A DNA stretch of 64,000 nt from Epiperipatus broadwayi (lineage: Eukaryota > Onychophora > Udeonychophora > Euonychophora > Peripatidae): NCBI GenBank assembly GCA_028023455.1, contig JAQFVV010007277.1:1-64000 (forward strand). The letters are read 5' to 3'. Positions within the stretch are counted from its first letter, which is position 1. Every line of letters begins with the position of its first letter. A program made the position numbers and the translations under genes. Positions 30,049 to 41,839 of the stretch are shown one piece after another. The notes beneath the pieces are model-generated. The model ran no database searches. It worked only from the letters and a program-made list of their open reading frames with translations, and was not told where the DNA came from.

Positions 30049-31689
30049 AAAAAAAAAAATTGGTGTATTCATTTACATATATGGAAAATTATGTACTATT
30101 TTTGAAAAAAAAAATTATGTAGATGATATTTTAAAATATGTATATATATTAGAATATACATTTTTTAGATGATCTTCACAATTTTTTTCCAAACATTGAA
30201 AAATGTGCTTACATACATTGTTTTTTTTCTTTGCTTTGATCATTATTACTACTTAACATTTTATATGTGTATAATGGATTGATAAATTTGATCTAACAAT
30301 AATAATATAAATGCAAATTGCCTAATAGTATAAGTTTTGTAATATGTAAATTTTAGTATATGATCTGAGTTAAAGCTGTGTGACAGTATTTTGTGTCTAC
30401 ATGCAGTTCTGTCCAAATTTATATACTACACCATGTTGCTTGAGAATTAGAATGCTATAATTACATTTTTATATAATATCCTCCTAAAATGTTATTTTTA
30501 TAATTATTTGATGCAAACATAAATTTATTGACTTGTTTTATCATGTATTTGTGACAGCACTACACAGTACTTACACATATTACCATTGTCTTTTTATTTA
30601 TATTTTTCAAGATATTATTAAACATAATATCTGATGACATCATTTATCATTGCTTGTGTCAGATATTGGCCAACGTAAAGTGATAGGGAATTAATGTAAA
30701 TTTAATTAAAATATTTTCCATATCAATAAATCTCTGAAACTTTACATTTTTTAATCATGTTTCTTAGAAATTTGAATGTGCCAGTCACAGTTTGTCTTCA
30801 TTCTAAAGCCTGAAAATCCAAATTTAATTCAACCATGAAGACAATGTTAAAAATATTAAATACAGTATTAATGCATTTTCAGTGTTTATCATTCTTGCAA
30901 GAGACAATCATTACTTTATAAATAAATAAAAAAAGACAGTAATGTGAAATTATCGTGAAGGGCAGTTACATTTTGGATATTTCTTAAATAGCTGAAAAAT
31001 GAAAAAAAAAAAATTCAGTAAAATTATTTGATGTATTTCATTCATATTGTAGTTTGGCCTCTCAAAAAGTTAATAGTTAGATTAAACTAGTTTTGTTTAG
31101 ATATATATTGATGCACTTACCATAAAACAAAATTGTGTATAATATAATTCTTAGTAATGATAAATCCACTTATAATGTTGTGTATTGTATTCTACCATAG
31201 AATAACATAAAGTAATATGCAGGTCATATTTATTCTGTAATTTTATGCTAAACATTCAGTTTATATAGTATTCAAAGGAAGCATTATTATTAATTATGCA
31301 TAATAAATATTACTGAAAATAAATATTTCATATTAATATTAGAGACCATGTATTGTTTAAAATTTTCAATTTATTTACATTTTTTATTCATTTTTTAAAT
31401 AAAATATAAATTTGCATTTAATTTAAAATGTGTAAAGTCTCCAAATGTGATAATAAAAAATCTTTAATCAACCAAAAAAGGCTATATCTGTAAGTGACAT
31501 TTCATAAAAATAATTCATGTGTTTTTGTATACCTTCTAAGTGTTACATTATTTACTGAGTGCAAGTTTACTTTTGGTGGAAAATTCTAATATCATTTTTG
31601 CATGACAAAACATTTGATTAAACCATTATATTATGATGTTTCTTAATCACCTTTTTTTTACTCCAGTTTTACTGTTAATAATATTTTAA
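30049..31689. other. AT-rich non-coding stretch
   Basis: No ORF, repeat or RNA gene recognised. Confidence 0.5.
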
Positions 31690-32110
31690 TTTGCGAAGTG
31701 CAGATAGTTGAAAATTGAAATAAATTGAGATACTGCTGAATCAAACTGCACTCATTAAAATACCTATCTGACAGCCAATCAAAATAAAATATTATTTAAA
31801 ATAAAATATTATTTACATACTTTACTGCCTGTTGTGTATTCTAAAAACTGCTATATAGTAAATCATAGGATTCTGCATTGTATGTTTATGATTTAGACTC
31901 AGTGACTTTTTTGTGAAGATATTTAAAGCTTCAAACTTTCAAATCTAAATACTTATGACTGGCATAAATATATAGAAAGAAAAGCTGAAAGAAGGTTAGC
32001 TGCCCTTTTCTCATAAAATCTTTGTTGTATGTTTAGGTTTGATTGTCATTTAGATGGATATCATGACATCTGATTGTCTGTTGGATAGGTATATTAATGA
32101 ATGCAGTAAG
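31690..32110. repeat. ~360-bp satellite, rearranged copy (locus 3)
   Basis: Bases about 31690-31790 are the reverse complement of the gattggctgt...caactatctgcacttcgc part of the unit. From about 31790 the unit runs forward (ttgtgtattctaaaaactgc, gactcagtga, cttcaaactttcaaatctaaatac) to about 32110. The result is a head-to-head junction of two unit fragments. Divergence is clearly higher than at loci 1 and 2. Confidence 0.8.
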
Positions 32111-33412
32111 ATTCAGAAATATCTCAATATATTTTACTATTAATGTAAATTTGAGTAATTTAATAGATGTTATTGCATAATAAATATTTATTCTGTACAG
32201 ACCTATTTATAACAACATATATTCTAACTAATGGACTTCATCATTGGGAAGTTTTGGAACTAAGTCTAGTGCATCTGGAATTTTTGGATCTAATGAACTG
32301 TTCCTCCAACATCTATCCTTTTTTAACTACAAGGCTATTAACAAAATTTAAAACTTTTTTTTAATCTAAGCCAAGTCTCTTATATATAGATAGATAGATT
32401 TAAAACTGGTTCAATATCTATTCATTATCATGTCCTTAGTTTTTAATAACTATAGAAACTTTGTTTTTTAATATGGATTGTCACAAAATAACAAATCGTC
32501 ACTTGGTTTTATCATCTATAAGCTTAAGTCATGTTACATTTTCTTGTTTTAAAATTATCTATAAAATATGGATTACAATTAATTTTTCAGGCTATAAAAT
32601 ATATTATCACATGATCTACATTATCATCAAATTTTTAGATAACACTAATTATTGTATAACTAACTATTTTATATGTTATATCCTTGTTCATTTTTATAAT
32701 GATCTAGAAAATTTCAAACAACATATTAAAAATTTATTTATAATTATTGTTGGTTTATTTCTATCAACTAGATCTAATTACTTTTATTTTAAAAAATCAA
32801 AATTTAAATTTTTCAAATATATTCAACTAATACCAGGAAAGTAAATATATAGCATAGCATTTTGAATGTTTTTTTTTTAGACGGTTTTATGAACAGTAAC
32901 CAAACTAGCATAAAAATTATACCTAGATGTTTAGATACATGAACATTGTATTTAAGGTGTCACATCAATCAACTAGATTATATTATCAGTTGTTGCTCTA
33001 AGTAATTATAATATCATATTTAAAAAATTCCTAAATTCTATGATAGTACTGTTACTCTTTAGAATAATAACATTTGGTGAAGAGAGGAAAATAATTACAT
33101 TCAGAGTAGCCAGTATGTTATAAACTAACTTGCGTTTTATTACAAACAACTGAATGTATTTTGGAAAATTCGAATTATTCGAAAAACATTTAACAATTAT
33201 TTCTAGGTAATAAAAAAAGTCTTATATAAAATTGCAATCTTTTAGAGAATAACTTATCTGTTACAGTATAATGTCTTTGATTTAAAACTGTCTAGTTAAA
33301 CGTAAAAAAAAATTTTTGGACGTAATTAGAGCAAATCAGGACGTGAGTATATTCTTTATGACAAAAGTAATGTTTATATTTTTATTTTAAAATAAATGTT
33401 GTTTACTGGTTA

Positions 33413-33461
<49 letters not shown>

Positions 33462-36349
33462 GCCATTACAATTTAGTCACTAGCTAAATTTATAGTAATG
33501 TGCATGTAGGAAAATGTAAAACAAAATCATCATCACATTTTTATATAACCATAAAAGAAGCTGTAGGGCATCTAAGTTCAAACTCTACCAGATCCAGTTT
33601 TAAAAGCTTTAAACAGAGAGAGAGTGGGTCAACAATTATATGCTTTATTTGTTTGTGTGTTGATAGAAAGGTAATACACACATTTAAACTATTTAATATT
33701 TAGTTTTTCTGTTAAAAAGCAAAGTTATAATGCATACGTATAGGCAATGTATGTGTAAGTTATTTAATTGTTTTATATTTCAAATATTAAACACTTTGAC
33801 TTTCTTTAAAACTAACCTATGCCTGATCAATTTTAATGTCTTATTCTATACTTCTATTTTTCTTGTCTATAATTGTAATGAAGATTTAAAAGCTAAGGAT
33901 TTAATTGCAAATAAAGGGTTATAATTACTAAGCTAGCAATTATACTATTTTAATGTCAGTTTATAAATAATCTGAATGAGTATGTATGTACATTACATAC
34001 ATAAATTTACATTTATTAAATATTGAAAGAGAAATGAGAAAATCTGTTAAATTATTTTTTTATTATTATTCAACAGTTTGTACTAGAAGGGTTAAATCTG
34101 TCAAATTATTTTTTTTTTGCAATTTTGTGTTAAGAGAGAATATCTGTTGAATCAGATATCTATTTTTGTAGCAGTTTTGTTTTTGTAAGTGATTATTTGT
34201 TATTTGGAGCTTAAACTTTCTGTGAGGTCTGATTTTGAAATAGTCTCACCTAGAGATTACGGGAAAGAAACTCCAATTTTAAATATTGCAGATAGACATG
34301 AAAAAAAAGTCAGAAAAAAAGATCAAGTCTATTTTTTTGCTGAAAACAAAGGTGTCTGAAAAAAAGGACAGGTGTGGGATTTTTTGTGGTCCTGGGAAAA
34401 AGATTGAACTCTTCAGTTGAAAAACAATTTAGTTGAAAATAAATTAGAGATCTAATTAAAATGAATTTGTCCAAATATAGCAAGTGATGCTATCTCTGAT
34501 TGGTTTAAATTGTCTCAAGAATCGATATAAAAGCTGTCTGAAAAAAAATCAGTTGAATTATTATTATTATTATTGTGATTATGATTCAGATTATTAGACT
34601 ATTAAATTGAATGTTGAAAATATAAGAAATGACTGGCTAGAAAAATTATATTTATGTCCCATCTTTGCCTGACAATCTTTGAAGCTGCACATCATATAGG
34701 AAAAAAGATGTCTTGTCTAAAAATAATATTCTACACCTTTCAACTGACCAAAGAAATAAGATGTTTTTAAATAGCATGAAGAAAACATTCACCTGCATTC
34801 GGAGGGGATTAAAAAGATAAATTAATCTACTAATAAATATTAATCATCAAGTCCAATTAATTGTTCCAGCAACTGAGTTTAAATCCAGGAAATTCATATG
34901 TTTGACAGAAAGAGAAGAAAAATTGATATAATGATTTCCAAATTATCCACTAAGGCAAGTAACCTCAATAGGATCATCATCATCAAATAATTATATACTT
35001 CAAGAAAGAGATTGTTCCAAAGAAACACGGAAATTGTTGCTGCCAAGTATAGACATTATACAAGACAAGTGAACCCTTGGATTGGTAATATGACTTTTAT
35101 ATCTATTTTCTTTATGAAATCAAAGTATTAATAAAAATTTAGTAATAAAGTGACATATTTTATTTAAAGAACTTTTAAAGACAATTCAGATCGATTGAAA
35201 CCAAGAATGTCTTAATAATAATAGCTTTGAACTACATAAATGATTTTGAATGTATCAAAATTTATTTGTTTATTAATTTTACAGTTATGAAATATTAATG
35301 TGTAATTTTTTTTTTTTGATGGTATTATTATTTTGGGATAAAACACACACATACATAATAATATTTTTTTTATATGTGTATAATTGCAAGTAAATGTGAA
35401 ATAATAGGTGGTGTTAAAATATTAAATTATTTTGTCTTAAGAAAGTATAGATTTCAGTGCTTAGAGGAGAGGGGGAGTATGTGATTTAAAACTCGTTTCT
35501 AAGAACTTGATTTTTCTAATTTCTATTAACATTTTTTTTTAACATTCTACTTACATGTTAGATTTATAAAGTATGTGTGCTAATGAGCGGATAATTTTTT
35601 TTTTCTTGAAATACTTTTCTAATGGAGTGAAAATCATGGTCAATGTGACATCCAACTTAATACAATATACATTTGAAGGGAAAGGGGGAAGAACTTGAAA
35701 TTAATCTGAGGATTGCTATATAATCAATTATTATTATTATTCTTATTCATATCAATTTTCATGTTTATCTAGAAATTTTTATGTATATGTTAGAAATGCA
35801 GTAATAAATATTAGTTTGTTTTATTAAACGAGGCGTATATATTTCATTAAGTGTAGTCTTTGTTAAGTATGATCATTCATCATTATCAGTGGTTGAATAT
35901 TAGTTATTTAAGATATAAGTAAATATGCTAAAATTAAGCAATAATTATGAATTTCTTCATAAAATTAGTTTTATGTTTAGGCTTAATTCTAGAGCTGTAG
36001 TTGAAACCCTTGTCATTATCGTTATTATCATCATCATCATCATCATCATTGTCAACATTTTAATTAATGAGCTGTTTAAATGTTTAAAGGCCATAAATAA
36101 ATATTAATTTCATAATATTTAGTGATTTCTTAGTAATATTATAACCACCATTCCATCATCTATTTCATGCAAGGATGAGTGAATTGCCATCCTAAATTAA
36201 TAGTAATCTGAGCTAGTAAAACTTATAAAGATGTGGAAACACATTTGTTATGCTAAGATCTAAGAAATGATTTATGTCTAATATACTCCACTTTGGTTTA
36301 AAGATGTTTTACTTTTAACTAAATATTAGTGTGTATAGTGATATGGCTC
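32111..36349. other. AT-rich stretch, no gene recognised
   Basis: Contains (TA)n at about 33418-33459 and a (TCA)n run at about 36027-36050. ORFs at 32461-32844, 33500-33703 and 33730-33924 are A/T-biased and show no domain. A block at about 34170-34600 has repeated (t)ctgaaaaaaa words but no clear period. Confidence 0.45.
33418..33459. repeat. (TA)n microsatellite
   Basis: About 42 bp of TA dinucleotide. Confidence 0.95.
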
Positions 36350-36490
36350 AAAAAGCAAAATCTCCCAGTTTTATTAGAAATAAAGTACCAAAAGGAGATT
36401 CAAACCCGGTACATGTGAACGGTTATTAGATATAACTGTGTCTAGATTCAAATAATCTAGTGGTGCCCTGCTAGACCATATTCACTTGGT
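36340..36490 (+). repeat. possible tRNA-derived SINE-like fragment
   Basis: tatggctcaaaaagc near 36342-36356 resembles an A-box and ggagattcaaacccgg near 36395-36410 resembles a B-box (GATTCAAACCC). The segment then continues about 80 bp with slightly higher G+C. Box spacing is close to that of tRNA-derived promoters. There is no clear cloverleaf, tail or second copy in the window. Confidence 0.25.
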
Positions 36491-37081
36491 ATTTGTTTAA
36501 ACATGCACTTAACATCAAACCAAGAAATGAAAGTGGATAAGATCTACTGCGTGTATACCTGAGTTATAATTTATTGAATTACTAGTGTACTCACCTCACG
36601 TGATTTCATATATCTGAGTTATAATACTTGTTATTAATAATTTGCTTATAATTATTGATAGTGGGATATCTTGAGAAATCTAATGATAGAAATATGTTTC
36701 ATTTCATCCAATGACCCGTAATATGATAGATAACTCAGTCTGATCTTTGGTTTAATAGCCACTACTCAGGTTAAATAGTGCTTTTCTTTTGATATAAAAA
36801 TCTACAATGCATTTTTCGTTTATTAAGCTAAATATTTATATTGGAATCTTTTGAGATAAAATTTATATGTGAATCATTTCTTGATTAAATAATATACTTG
36901 ATCCAGTTGATCCTCTTTATTAAGTTAAGCTGAATATAATAATATACTGAATATTTTGGATTCATAATTTTTTAATAATGTTTGAATTCTGACATTTCAT
37001 AATTACTTTAATATACCAGATCTTTGAGCTAACCTAATTTATGTTACAAAAGATCTTTTGGCATACCTTAATTGGGTTACA

Positions 37082-37118
37082 ATATATATATATATATATA
37101 TATCCCTATAATTATTGT

Positions 37119-37160
<42 letters not shown>
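37082..37160. repeat. paired (TA)n microsatellites
   Basis: Two TA tracts (about 37083-37103 and 37123-37159) separated by about 20 bp of unique sequence (ccctataattattgtaagg). Confidence 0.9.
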
Positions 37161-37162
<2 letters not shown>

Positions 37163-37796
37163 TGAAAAGGGATTAAAAATATTAAAAAGCACTATAATCT
37201 TTCAATAAAATCATTAGTTTTTAAGTTCATTAAAATTGAAAATTTGCCAACTGTAAAAAACGATATTAACTTTAATTAAAGAACTTTAATGGCTTTCCAA
37301 TTTGTACTAATTGACAATAAAAAAAATTGTTTTGTAACATTTTCCCACTGACTTGTTCCGATTTGGCCAACTATTGGTCAATAAAAATACAAGGAAAAGA
37401 AAATGAAACATTACAAAAAGTATAAAACCGAATTTATCAAATTAGTTGTAAAAAATGTATAATAAAATCTTTATAAATAGTGAATAGTTTTTTTTAAAAA
37501 AATGATTCTCTTTCTTAATTTAATATATTAAAAGGAATTAAATAGTAGAAAAATGTGACTTCAATCTCAACTTTATAGTTTTACAACATAATTGCACTTT
37601 AAAAAATTAAAATTGAATAGATGAAAAAAATATATATATAATTTTTTTCAATTTAATCAAAAATAGATTTTTTCAAATATGTAAAATAAAATGTTATAAA
37701 AAATTACTTATTTTAAACAAAATAAGATAGAAGTTTTTAAAATTATTTGATTAATTTAAAATAAATAAAAATATCCGTTAATTAAAAATAATATTG

Positions 37797-38016
37797 TAAT
37801 TATAATTGAAATAATATTTTTAAACGGTTTATAAACAATTCAAACAATCTTTAAATCTGCAGAAGTACTTTCGGTTACTTTCAAACCTGCCTCAACTGCT
37901 ATTAAATTCAATAGCAGTTGAGGCAGGTTTGAAAGTAACCGAAAGTACTTCTGCGGATTTAAAGATTGTTTGAATTGTTTATAAACCGTTTAAAAATATT
38001 ATTTCAATTATAATTA
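37797..38016. mobile_element. near-perfect palindromic element, 107-bp arms
   Basis: Arms 37797-37903 and 37910-38016 are reverse complements around the 6-nt loop aaattc. One mismatch was noticed (ctgcagaag against cttctgcgg). Landmarks are taattataattg/caattataatta at the outer ends and gcctcaactgctatt/aatagcagttgaggc at the loop. The right edge runs into (TA)n to about 38034. There is no coding content. It resembles the 501-907 element in structure but not in sequence. Confidence 0.9.
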
Positions 38017-38211
38017 TATATATATATATATATATTAAAGTAGGTGAAATAGCTGTAAATAAATAATTGCAGGTAAAAGTCTTTCCAATATATATCCACA
38101 GAAAAGAAGAAGAAATAAGACATTAGTCATTTAGTTAACTAATTCCCATCTAGTTATGTTTGTGTGTGTTTGTTGTATTGTTATACTCCCCATAAAAAAA
38201 AGGTTAATCAC

Positions 38212-38723
38212 ATTAAAACAGGCAAAGCTCTCCATATAGTATTGCCACCCTGCAATTCAGAGTAATCAATGGATGCCAGAAGGTTTGTGCATAAAATCTC
38301 CTGCTAGTGCCTACTCATTCTATATCCATAGACTAGTTTCTGGCTTGTGGCTTTCATCACTGAGGAGCCTTGGATCTAAAAGCACTGCACCTAGTTTTTC
38401 AGATATAATGCAACCCTCCATTAGCCACATTTTATCTCTACTTATCTACAAAACTGAGTCTTAAATTAAAAACACATTTTTAATCCAAGCTCATTAGCTT
38501 ATATAGTCCTATATGTAAGATATCAGTTCAGTACCCATACAGTTTGGTCTTTGGAGTCAGATCCAAGGCTCATTGCTGATGAAATCCACAAGCCGAAATT
38601 AGTCTGGGGATATTGGATGAATAGGCACTATGTGGGGGTTTTAAACACAAGCCTTCTGGCATCCATTGTTTACTCTGGCTTGCAGTGTGGCAATACTGTA
38701 TAGAGAGTTTTGCCTGTTTTAAT
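38212..38723. mobile_element. inverted-repeat element, ~165-bp arms
   Basis: Left arm 38212-38377 (attaaaacaggcaaagctct ... gagccttggatct) and right arm 38559-38723 (agatccaaggctc ... gcctgttttaat) pair with moderate divergence around a ~180-bp AT-rich spacer. Phrases such as gaaatccacaagccgaaatta recall tails of Penelope-like elements, so the arms may be two oppositely oriented copies of a retroelement tail and not a DNA transposon. The ORF at 38273-38464 is the left arm and not a gene. Confidence 0.78.
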
Positions 38724-41394
38724 AACAGTTATAAGAAAACATAAGCAAAGGTGGACATGTGGAGATTAATCACATATTTAGATAACATTAGTAAGATTTG
38801 ACATGATGAAACTGGTTCTTTGAAAAAAATGTCCTAATTGGTTATGACCAAATGCTGATAAGTATTCCCATGTTCTAGCTGGATTTTATTTCAATTCATG
38901 GGTAAGATTGATTTTACATTAATATTTTATTATTAAATTATAAATTTGATTCATATTTCATATTAATATGTACTTAAAATAATAAATTAAGTATACTTGT
39001 GATAGACATACTATGTTTATAACTTTTTTCATTTTTTTTACTAAAAATTAATTTCATAACTTACTTCAGATTCGTTTATATTAATTTCTTTACCTTGGTC
39101 TGTTTTTAAAATTTTGATAAATATTCTTCCTTTATATGTAGTCTATTGCATTTTTCTTTTTTCTTTTGTTTATATTTTATATTCATTATAACACATTATT
39201 TATAAACTCTCTATGTATAGCAATAAACATATCCTACACTTTTTTTTTATCTTGATCTTTTTAATAATATATAATTTTAATAAAATCAAAGTACAATATT
39301 TTGCATTCTTCTTTAAATCTTTATCTCAAAAGCAGTCAAAAGCTTATTTTTTCCTCTTTTGTTTTATTTGTTTGCAAAAATGTCTATTAAATATAAGGTT
39401 ACAAATTTCAGGCAAAAAAATCTGGAAGTCTGTTTTTCAAGTTGAAATTCAATTCTATATTAAAACATTTTGCTTTACCATAGAATACATGGTTTTAGAA
39501 ATATAGAAACTTATTTACCAATGATGAAAAATGTACCGCATTTATTTTATCATTATTTTCAAACATTATCAATCAAATACATGATTAAGGTCTTATTATG
39601 TTTAATTTATTTTTCTAGTTAATAGCTTTCTTTCTCCATGTCACTTTTTAATTTTTTTTATCTTATTCATTTATATTATGTGATGTCATTTTAATATTTC
39701 ACAATCAACTATGATCCAATTCAAAATTTTTGTATCCACTTAGTGTCATATGATGTAGTAAGATAACTAATCATTTGCCATTTCAATATCTTAATACTTT
39801 TAATGGTTTCACTTATACCTAATTGTTTTCACATATATATTTCACATTTGTGCCTTATTCTTATTCCCAACCCTCCACTTTTTATTGAATGGTATGGAAT
39901 ATTCATATTTATTTTTAAATGTCCAAGTCTCAACTCAATAAGTAAACATGATAACAGACATTTATTCAAAATTTTATTGTAAATTCCTGTAAACAAATTA
40001 TGATTTATTACAAGTTCTTTATGCCAAAAGTACTCCATTTAAGTTTAAGGTTACAATTATTTTTCTTTCATTATGTTTCTTTATGTATTAATAATGTGAA
40101 TAATGTGAGGGTGGATATTGTTTTTTTCTAATGGTATTACTATTAATTTTTATTGTGTTCTTTATTAAAAAAAAACAATGAACATTTAAAAACGATCCTA
40201 ATTTTTGGTTTTTCTTTGACACTTGCTATGTTATTTTATAAATTGTAAAAGAACAATCAAGCACATAATTTTCAAAATCTAAATGTATTAAAAAATCATT
40301 ATTTCTTCATTTTCCATTTTAATTCATAAAATAGTTTTTTTATAAAATGACTGCAAAATATTTTTTTTAATGTATTACATTGCTGTACACTTCATCAATG
40401 TTTTTTTTTTTCTAATGTATCTATGTAATATATCATTGCTATTGCATTTTTATAAATATATTTACTAATTTGATAAATTCTTATCTATGTCTTGAAGATT
40501 TAAGTTGTCAATCATCACAGGAATACTTGTAAAATCAAATGTGTTTTCCTTATTTAAAATCTATATTATAAGGGAATTAATTGATATCTCTATAACTTTT
40601 TTAATGATACTAGTTCTATAACCTTTTTAAATGCCTTTTAATATCTTATTGGTTTGAGGTCAAAGTTCTTTCTAGATAAGTTGTAATCATCTTAGCAAAA
40701 AAATTATATTCTATGTATAATGTTTTCTGTATTTCTAGGCCTCTACATGCTAATATAAACTGGTGCGAGTTGATCAAGCTATGACAAAAAAGAATAAAGT
40801 TGTATTTCTATTCTAAAAACACAGCTATATTTCCTGATCAACTCAGACTATTAATAGTTGAGAATTATGCTATTGACAAAATCAGCTTTTAATTTATTTA
40901 ATGTGGGCGCCAGGACCTTTTTTTCTAAAGGGTCTGCTGAAATAGTCAAATAACGTCTCACGAATAAAATAAAAAAAAATACTTTTAACTTAATCGGTAT
41001 TGCATCATTCCATAACGAGAATTATTTTTTTTTAAGATTATTATTCCTGGGCTTATTCAAACATATTGGCAAAGGTAAATTATGTTTTAAATCTTATTAA
41101 ACTAATAAATTAATAAAAAAATAATAACTATTATTAATAACACACAAATGAAAATTGATATTAGAAATATTTTTTTTTATTATAACAGATGAAAAATCTG
41201 TTTAACTTAAAATGAGAATTCCTAATCAAATAAATTAGAGAGAACACATATTATTAATTCAAATATGATGCAATCAATAAAATAAAATAATTAATTAAAA
41301 AGTTCTGGTATAAGCAAAAGTCTCTTGTACAGAAAAAATGAAAGTCTCTATCGGGATTATTTTAAGTTTTGATTGCAAACGCTTAATTTTGTCA
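38724..41394. other. AT-rich non-coding stretch
   Basis: Long T-rich runs. ORFs at 39213-39506 (+) and 39829-40038 (-) are composition-driven and show no domain. No other feature recognised. Confidence 0.5.
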
Positions 41395-41417
41395 CAATCA
41401 GGAATAAGTAGACTTAC

Positions 41418-41665
41418 CGGTAAGTTTTAGTGAATTCACGATGGTTGTAGATAACTATGCATAGTTTTTTGGGTTTAAAATGAGCTCACGGCAATTGATC
41501 TTGGTGCTGGTTCCATAGGCTAGTCATGTAAGCTTCTCTGGTGTCCATCGGTAACAATGTCAGCTAAAGCTCCGGTCTACTCTCGTATGAAGAACTTTTT
41601 CATCATAGAGTGGTCTGGATTCTTTAATCCAAAACCAACCAAAAGAATATCAGGCAAACCAAGAC
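41418..41665 (-). other. candidate first exon / 5' UTR of a minus-strand gene
   Basis: This block is visibly richer in G+C than the surrounding several kb. On the minus strand it lies about 25-30 bp downstream of a TATA box (41688-41695) and ends at a strong splice donor (exon...ACCG then GTAAGT, intron from 41417). It contains only two short upstream-type ORFs (9 codons, and 20 codons starting near 41547), so it would be mainly untranslated leader. The plus strand has a 92-codon ORF (41557-41835) with no recognised domain. The donor is palindromic (cttaccggtaag), so a plus-strand donor is equally strong and orientation rests on the TATA box. No downstream coding exon was recognised. Confidence 0.4.
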
Positions 41666-41687
41666 CTTCCTCCAACCGAATCCCTCC

Positions 41688-41728
41688 TTTTTATACTAGA
41701 GGTCCAGTTTTCAGACTTCTGCGCATGC
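41688..41728 (-). promoter_or_regulatory. TATA box with upstream NRF1-like site
   Basis: Minus strand: tgcgcatgc-type word (41720-41728 on plus), matching the core of an NRF1 site, about 25 bp upstream of TATAAAAAGG (TATA at 41695 down to 41688). CG-containing 9-mers are rare in this AT-rich window. Together with the adjacent donor-terminated island this suggests a Pol II promoter. Confidence 0.4.
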
Positions 41729-41839
41729 TAATATCATGGCATTTTGTGTTTATAATCTTATACAGTCTTTATCATTTTTCAATTACTAAGTTCTCATTTT
41801 TTTATCAAGTTTTTTGGCCATGTTTAATTAGCTAAAATA

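Noticed and set aside
33500-33703. possible exon ending CVDRK before GTAATA
   Set aside because: Acceptor and donor are weak, there is no recognisable domain, and nothing nearby shares the frame.
40755-40850. gagttgatcaag / ctgatcaactc inverted words
   Set aside because: Only about 12 bp match with a ~70-bp gap, too little to call an element.
41557-41835. 92-codon plus-strand ORF at the candidate promoter island
   Set aside because: Its second half is low-complexity Phe/Leu/Tyr from T-rich DNA, no domain is visible, and the minus-strand promoter reading explains the island better.
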